This document shows positions 61,308 to 64,000 of a DNA stretch of 64,000 nucleotides, one piece after another. The translations under genes and the position numbers were made by a program. The stretch's first letter is position 1. Each line of letters begins with the position of its first letter. Source of the DNA: Sphingomonas colocasiae (GTDB lineage: Bacteria; Pseudomonadota; Alphaproteobacteria; Sphingomonadales; Sphingomonadaceae); contig NZ_JAINVV010000003.1 of assembly GCF_019880585.1 (NCBI RefSeq), forward strand, positions 310,001 through 374,000, in the 5' to 3' direction. The notes under the pieces were generated by a model. The model was not told the DNA's origin, did no database searches, and was given only the letters and a program-made list of their open reading frames with translations.

Positions 61308-64000
61308 TGGGTTGGCTCACCTCTCCACCGTTTGTCCCGAGCCCTTCGACAAGAACTGGTTTTTGGGCTGGGTTGGTCCTTATTCTCCTGCTCCTCCTCA
61401 TCCCCGCCGCCGTCTCGATCGCCGCGGAGGGCGAGAAGCCGGTCAAGCGCATCTATGCCTTCACCGCGCCCGCGCCACAGACACAGGACCCCGCCGAAGC
61501 CACAGCGAAATCGGCGGGCTGCGTCACGTGCCACACCGCCTCCGAAGCGCCGACCATGCATGTCAGCCCCGCCGTCCAGCTCGGCTGCGTCGATTGCCAT
61601 GGCGGCGATCCCAAGGTGGCTGGGGATTCGACGCTCCAGCACGACGACCCCCGCTATGTCTCGGCGCGCGATCGCGCGCATGTGCTGCCGCGCTATCCCG
61701 AAAGCTGGCACTGGCCGTCCTCCGCCAACCCGAAACGCAGCTACACGTTGCTCAACCGTGAGGCGCCGGAATTCGTCCGCTTCGTCAATCCGTCCGATTA
61801 TCGCGTCGCACGCGAGGCGTGCGGCGCCTGCCATATCGAGGTGATCGAGGCGGCGGAGCGCTCGCTGATGGCGTCGGGCGCGATGCTGTGGGGTGGCGCC
61901 GCGTACAATAACGGCATCGTCCCCTACAAGAACTACGTCTTCGGAGAGGCCTATACCCGCACCGGCGAGCCCGCGAAGATCGTCTCGCCCGGCGACCCGC
62001 ACGGCAGCGTCACCCCCGCGCAACAGGCGCGCGGCGCGCTTGCCGCGCTCTATCCGCTGCCCACCTGGCATGTGATCCCGCCCGGCGACATCTTCCGCGT
62101 GTTCGAGCGCGGCGGCCGCAACATCGCGACGCAATTCCCCGAGATCGGCCTGCCCAACCCGGCGGGCATCATCCAGCGCCTGGAAGAGCCCGGCCGGCCG
62201 GACCTGAAGCAATCGAGCCGAGGCCCCGCCACCGGCCTGCGCGTCGCCATTCCGGTGCTCAACATCCACAAGACCCGGCTCAACGATCCCTTCATGTGGT
62301 TCATGGGCACCAACGACCAGCCCGGCGACTATCGCCATTCGGGCTGCGCGGGCTGCCATGTCATCTACGCCAACGACCGCGAACCGCGCCACAGCCTGAC
62401 CTATGCGAAATATGGCCGCGACGGGCAGAGCGCGACCATCGACCCGACGATCGCCGGCAAGCTGGAAAGTGCGGGCAAGCATGGCGCGGTCAAGCAGCCG
62501 GGCGACGCGCATGCCGAAGGAGCAAAGGAGAAAGGCCATCCGATCGGCCATGTCTTCACCCGCGCGATCCCGACCGCCCAGTGCATGAACTGCCACATGC
62601 ACCAGCCCAATATCTTCCTGAACTCCTATCTCGGCTACACCATGTGGGACTATGAGTCCGACGCGCCGCTGATGTGGCCTGAGAAGCAGAAATATCCGAC
62701 GGCGGCCGAAGTCCGCGAAGTCAACGAACGCAACCCGGAAGCCGCCGCCGCGCGCGGGCGCTGGGCCGATCTCGAATTCCTCCGCCGCGTCTATGACGAC
62801 GTCAATCCAAAGGCGAAGGACACCCAATTCGCCGATTATCACGGCCATGGCTGGAATTTCCGCGCCATCTACAAACGCGACCGCGAGGGCAATCTGCTCG
62901 ATGCCGAAGGCGGGATCGTCGCCCCCGATGATCCCGAGAAATTCCGGAAGAAGGACGCGCCCGATTTCGTCCAGCCGGGCGAGCAGAAGGGCAAGGCCGT
63001 CCATATGATGGATATCCATGCCGAAAAGGGCCTGCAATGCGCGGACTGCCATTTCAGCCAGGACAGCCACGGCAACGGGCTGATCTATGGTGAGGTCGCC
63101 AATGCGATCGAGATCGGCTGCAAGGATTGCCACGGCACCGCCGACGCCTATCCCACGCTGCTCACCTCCGGCCCCGCCGCGCGGCCGCAGGGCAGCAATC
63201 TGGCGCTGTTGCGCAACGCCGACGGCCGGCGCCGTTTCGAATGGCAACAGGACGCGGCCGGGAACCGCGTGCTCATCCAGCGATCGATCGTCGATCCGAC
63301 ACTCGAATGGGAGGTGTCGCTGGTCAAGGATGCGGTGACGCGGGGCAATCCGCATTTCAACGCAAAGGCGGCGCGCGCCAAGCTGATGGGCCGGACGGGC
63401 GCGGAAGACGGCAAATTCGGCTTCGGCCCCGGCATCGCAAAAGCGGATCGCGCGCATGGCGACGACACCATGGCCTGTTTCACCTGCCATTTGTCGTGGA
63501 CCACCTCCTGCGGCGGCTGCCATCTGCCGATCGAGGCGAACTGGAAGACCAGCGAGCATAAATATGAGGGCAAGGAGACGCGCAATTTCGCGACTTACAA
63601 CCCCCAGGTCGCGCGCGACGAGATGTTCCAGCTCGGCCGTCACCAGACGACCAAGGGCAATATCGTGGCGCCGGTGCGATCGACATCCGCACTGGTGCTC
63701 TCCTCCACCAATATCAATCGCGAACGCATCTATATCCAGCAGCCGCCGATCTCGTCCGCCGGCTTCTCGTCCCAGGCCTTCGCGCCGCATTTCCCGCACA
63801 CGGTGCGCAAGACCGAAACCAAGACCTGCAGCGACTGCCATCTGAGCGCGGACGACGACAACAATGCGATCATGTCGCAACTGCTGCTGCTCGGCACCAA
63901 TTTCGTCAATTTCGTCGGGCTCCACGCCTGGACGGGGCTGGACGGCGGTTTCGAGGCGGTGCGCGTCACCGAATGGGAGGAGCCCCAGGCCGTCATCGGA
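61307..64000 (+). CDS. Decaheme c-type cytochrome, partial at the window end
   Basis: An uninterrupted reading frame of 898 codons runs to the window edge without a stop. The N-terminus is repeat-derived (MGWLTSPPFVPSP), then a hydrophobic segment of about 20 residues forms a signal or anchor. Ten C-x-x-C-H motifs are visible at residues 72, 94, 172, 347, 426, 578, 605, 724, 735 and 841 (CVTCH, CVDCH, CGACH, CAGCH, CMNCH, CADCH, CKDCH, CFTCH, CGGCH, CSDCH). The protein is much larger than MtrA-type decahemes. It starts by overlapping the barrel gene's stop. It would be an envelope electron carrier or a multiheme oxidoreductase; the substrate is unknown. Confidence 0.88.
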   Translation, partial: MGWLTSPPFVPSPSTRTGFWAGLVLILLLLLIPAAVSIAAEGEKPVKRIYAFTAPAPQTQDPAEATAKSAGCVTCHTASEAPTMHVSPAVQLGCVDCHGGDPKVAGDSTLQHDDPRYVSARDRAHVLPRYPESWHWPSSANPKRSYTLLNREAPEFVRFVNPSDYRVAREACGACHIEVIEAAERSLMASGAMLWGGAAYNNGIVPYKNYVFGEAYTRTGEPAKIVSPGDPHGSVTPAQQARGALAALYPLPTWHVIPPGDIFRVFERGGRNIATQFPEIGLPNPAGIIQRLEEPGRPDLKQSSRGPATGLRVAIPVLNIHKTRLNDPFMWFMGTNDQPGDYRHSGCAGCHVIYANDREPRHSLTYAKYGRDGQSATIDPTIAGKLESAGKHGAVKQPGDAHAEGAKEKGHPIGHVFTRAIPTAQCMNCHMHQPNIFLNSYLGYTMWDYESDAPLMWPEKQKYPTAAEVREVNERNPEAAAARGRWADLEFLRRVYDDVNPKAKDTQFADYHGHGWNFRAIYKRDREGNLLDAEGGIVAPDDPEKFRKKDAPDFVQPGEQKGKAVHMMDIHAEKGLQCADCHFSQDSHGNGLIYGEVANAIEIGCKDCHGTADAYPTLLTSGPAARPQGSNLALLRNADGRRRFEWQQDAAGNRVLIQRSIVDPTLEWEVSLVKDAVTRGNPHFNAKAARAKLMGRTGAEDGKFGFGPGIAKADRAHGDDTMACFTCHLSWTTSCGGCHLPIEANWKTSEHKYEGKETRNFATYNPQVARDEMFQLGRHQTTKGNIVAPVRSTSALVLSSTNINRERIYIQQPPISSAGFSSQAFAPHFPHTVRKTETKTCSDCHLSADDDNNAIMSQLLLLGTNFVNFVGLHAWTGLDGGFEAVRVTEWEEPQAVIG

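Noticed and set aside
61271-63925. An 884-codon open frame on the minus strand
   Set aside because: It lies opposite the decaheme cytochrome frame, which has ten C-x-x-C-H motifs, a signal segment and a start coupled to the upstream gene. The minus frame has no recognisable domain and is rich in Arg/Ala as GC-rich shadow frames are.

Overview
The window is GC-rich, densely packed and strongly alphaproteobacterial. The best evidence is at 51.1-55.7 kb: tRNA-Ala(GGC), an FYDLN-acid protein, a class II EPSP synthase (aroA), cmk and rpsA lie in an order familiar from Sphingomonadales. Two TonB-dependent receptors and many aromatic and acyl-CoA catabolic genes also fit a sphingomonad. Species cannot be told from the sequence. 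I see no transposase, phage gene or CRISPR array.

Layout. (1) 0.2-5.7 kb: nucleoside and pyrimidine catabolism, nupC-deoC-rutB-rutC-rutD-rutA on the plus strand. (2) 5.9-22 kb: a catabolic island. Minus-strand genes encode an enamidase-like amidohydrolase with a DUF1185 partner, a two-component flavin monooxygenase with a CMD-family protein and a MarR regulator, and a TonB receptor followed by a semialdehyde dehydrogenase and a GST. Three of these transcripts carry the same 19-bp palindrome 35-37 bp before the first start codon. Plus-strand genes encode an extradiol dioxygenase, a C-C hydrolase, a small GatC/AtzG-position protein with an amidase, an arylamine N-acetyltransferase-like protein and a Rieske dioxygenase alpha/beta pair. 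An AraC regulator ends the island. Together they look like a route for a nitrogen-containing aromatic compound. (3) 23-27.4 kb: unrelated small genes (esterase, YdeI-like, GST/WYL regulator pair) and a 0.5-kb structured non-coding stretch before an XRE-cupin regulator.

(4) 27.4-51 kb: an acyl-CoA regulon. It holds a racemase-like CaiB protein, two acyl-CoA synthetases, short-chain dehydrogenases, a FadB-like fusion, a thiolase, two acyl-CoA dehydrogenases, a TonB receptor and a TetR regulator. It also has a 2-oxoacid dehydrogenase complex whose E2 is split into separate lipoyl and catalytic proteins, and a MaoC-CitE-CoA-transferase-MFS module resembling itaconate/citramalyl-CoA degradation. 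Four copies of one 18-bp site mark the promoters, so these genes are probably one regulon that breaks a methyl-branched acid down to acetyl-CoA and pyruvate.

(5) 55.9-64 kb: after a strong rpsA terminator comes a chain of four genes that overlap stop-to-start. They encode a five-haem cytochrome, a two-domain GlcG/HbpS lipoprotein, an outer-membrane barrel and a ten-haem cytochrome that runs off the end of the window. This looks like an uncharacterised envelope electron-transfer system and is the most interesting part of the window. The N-termini of two of its proteins are read from a dispersed palindromic repeat.
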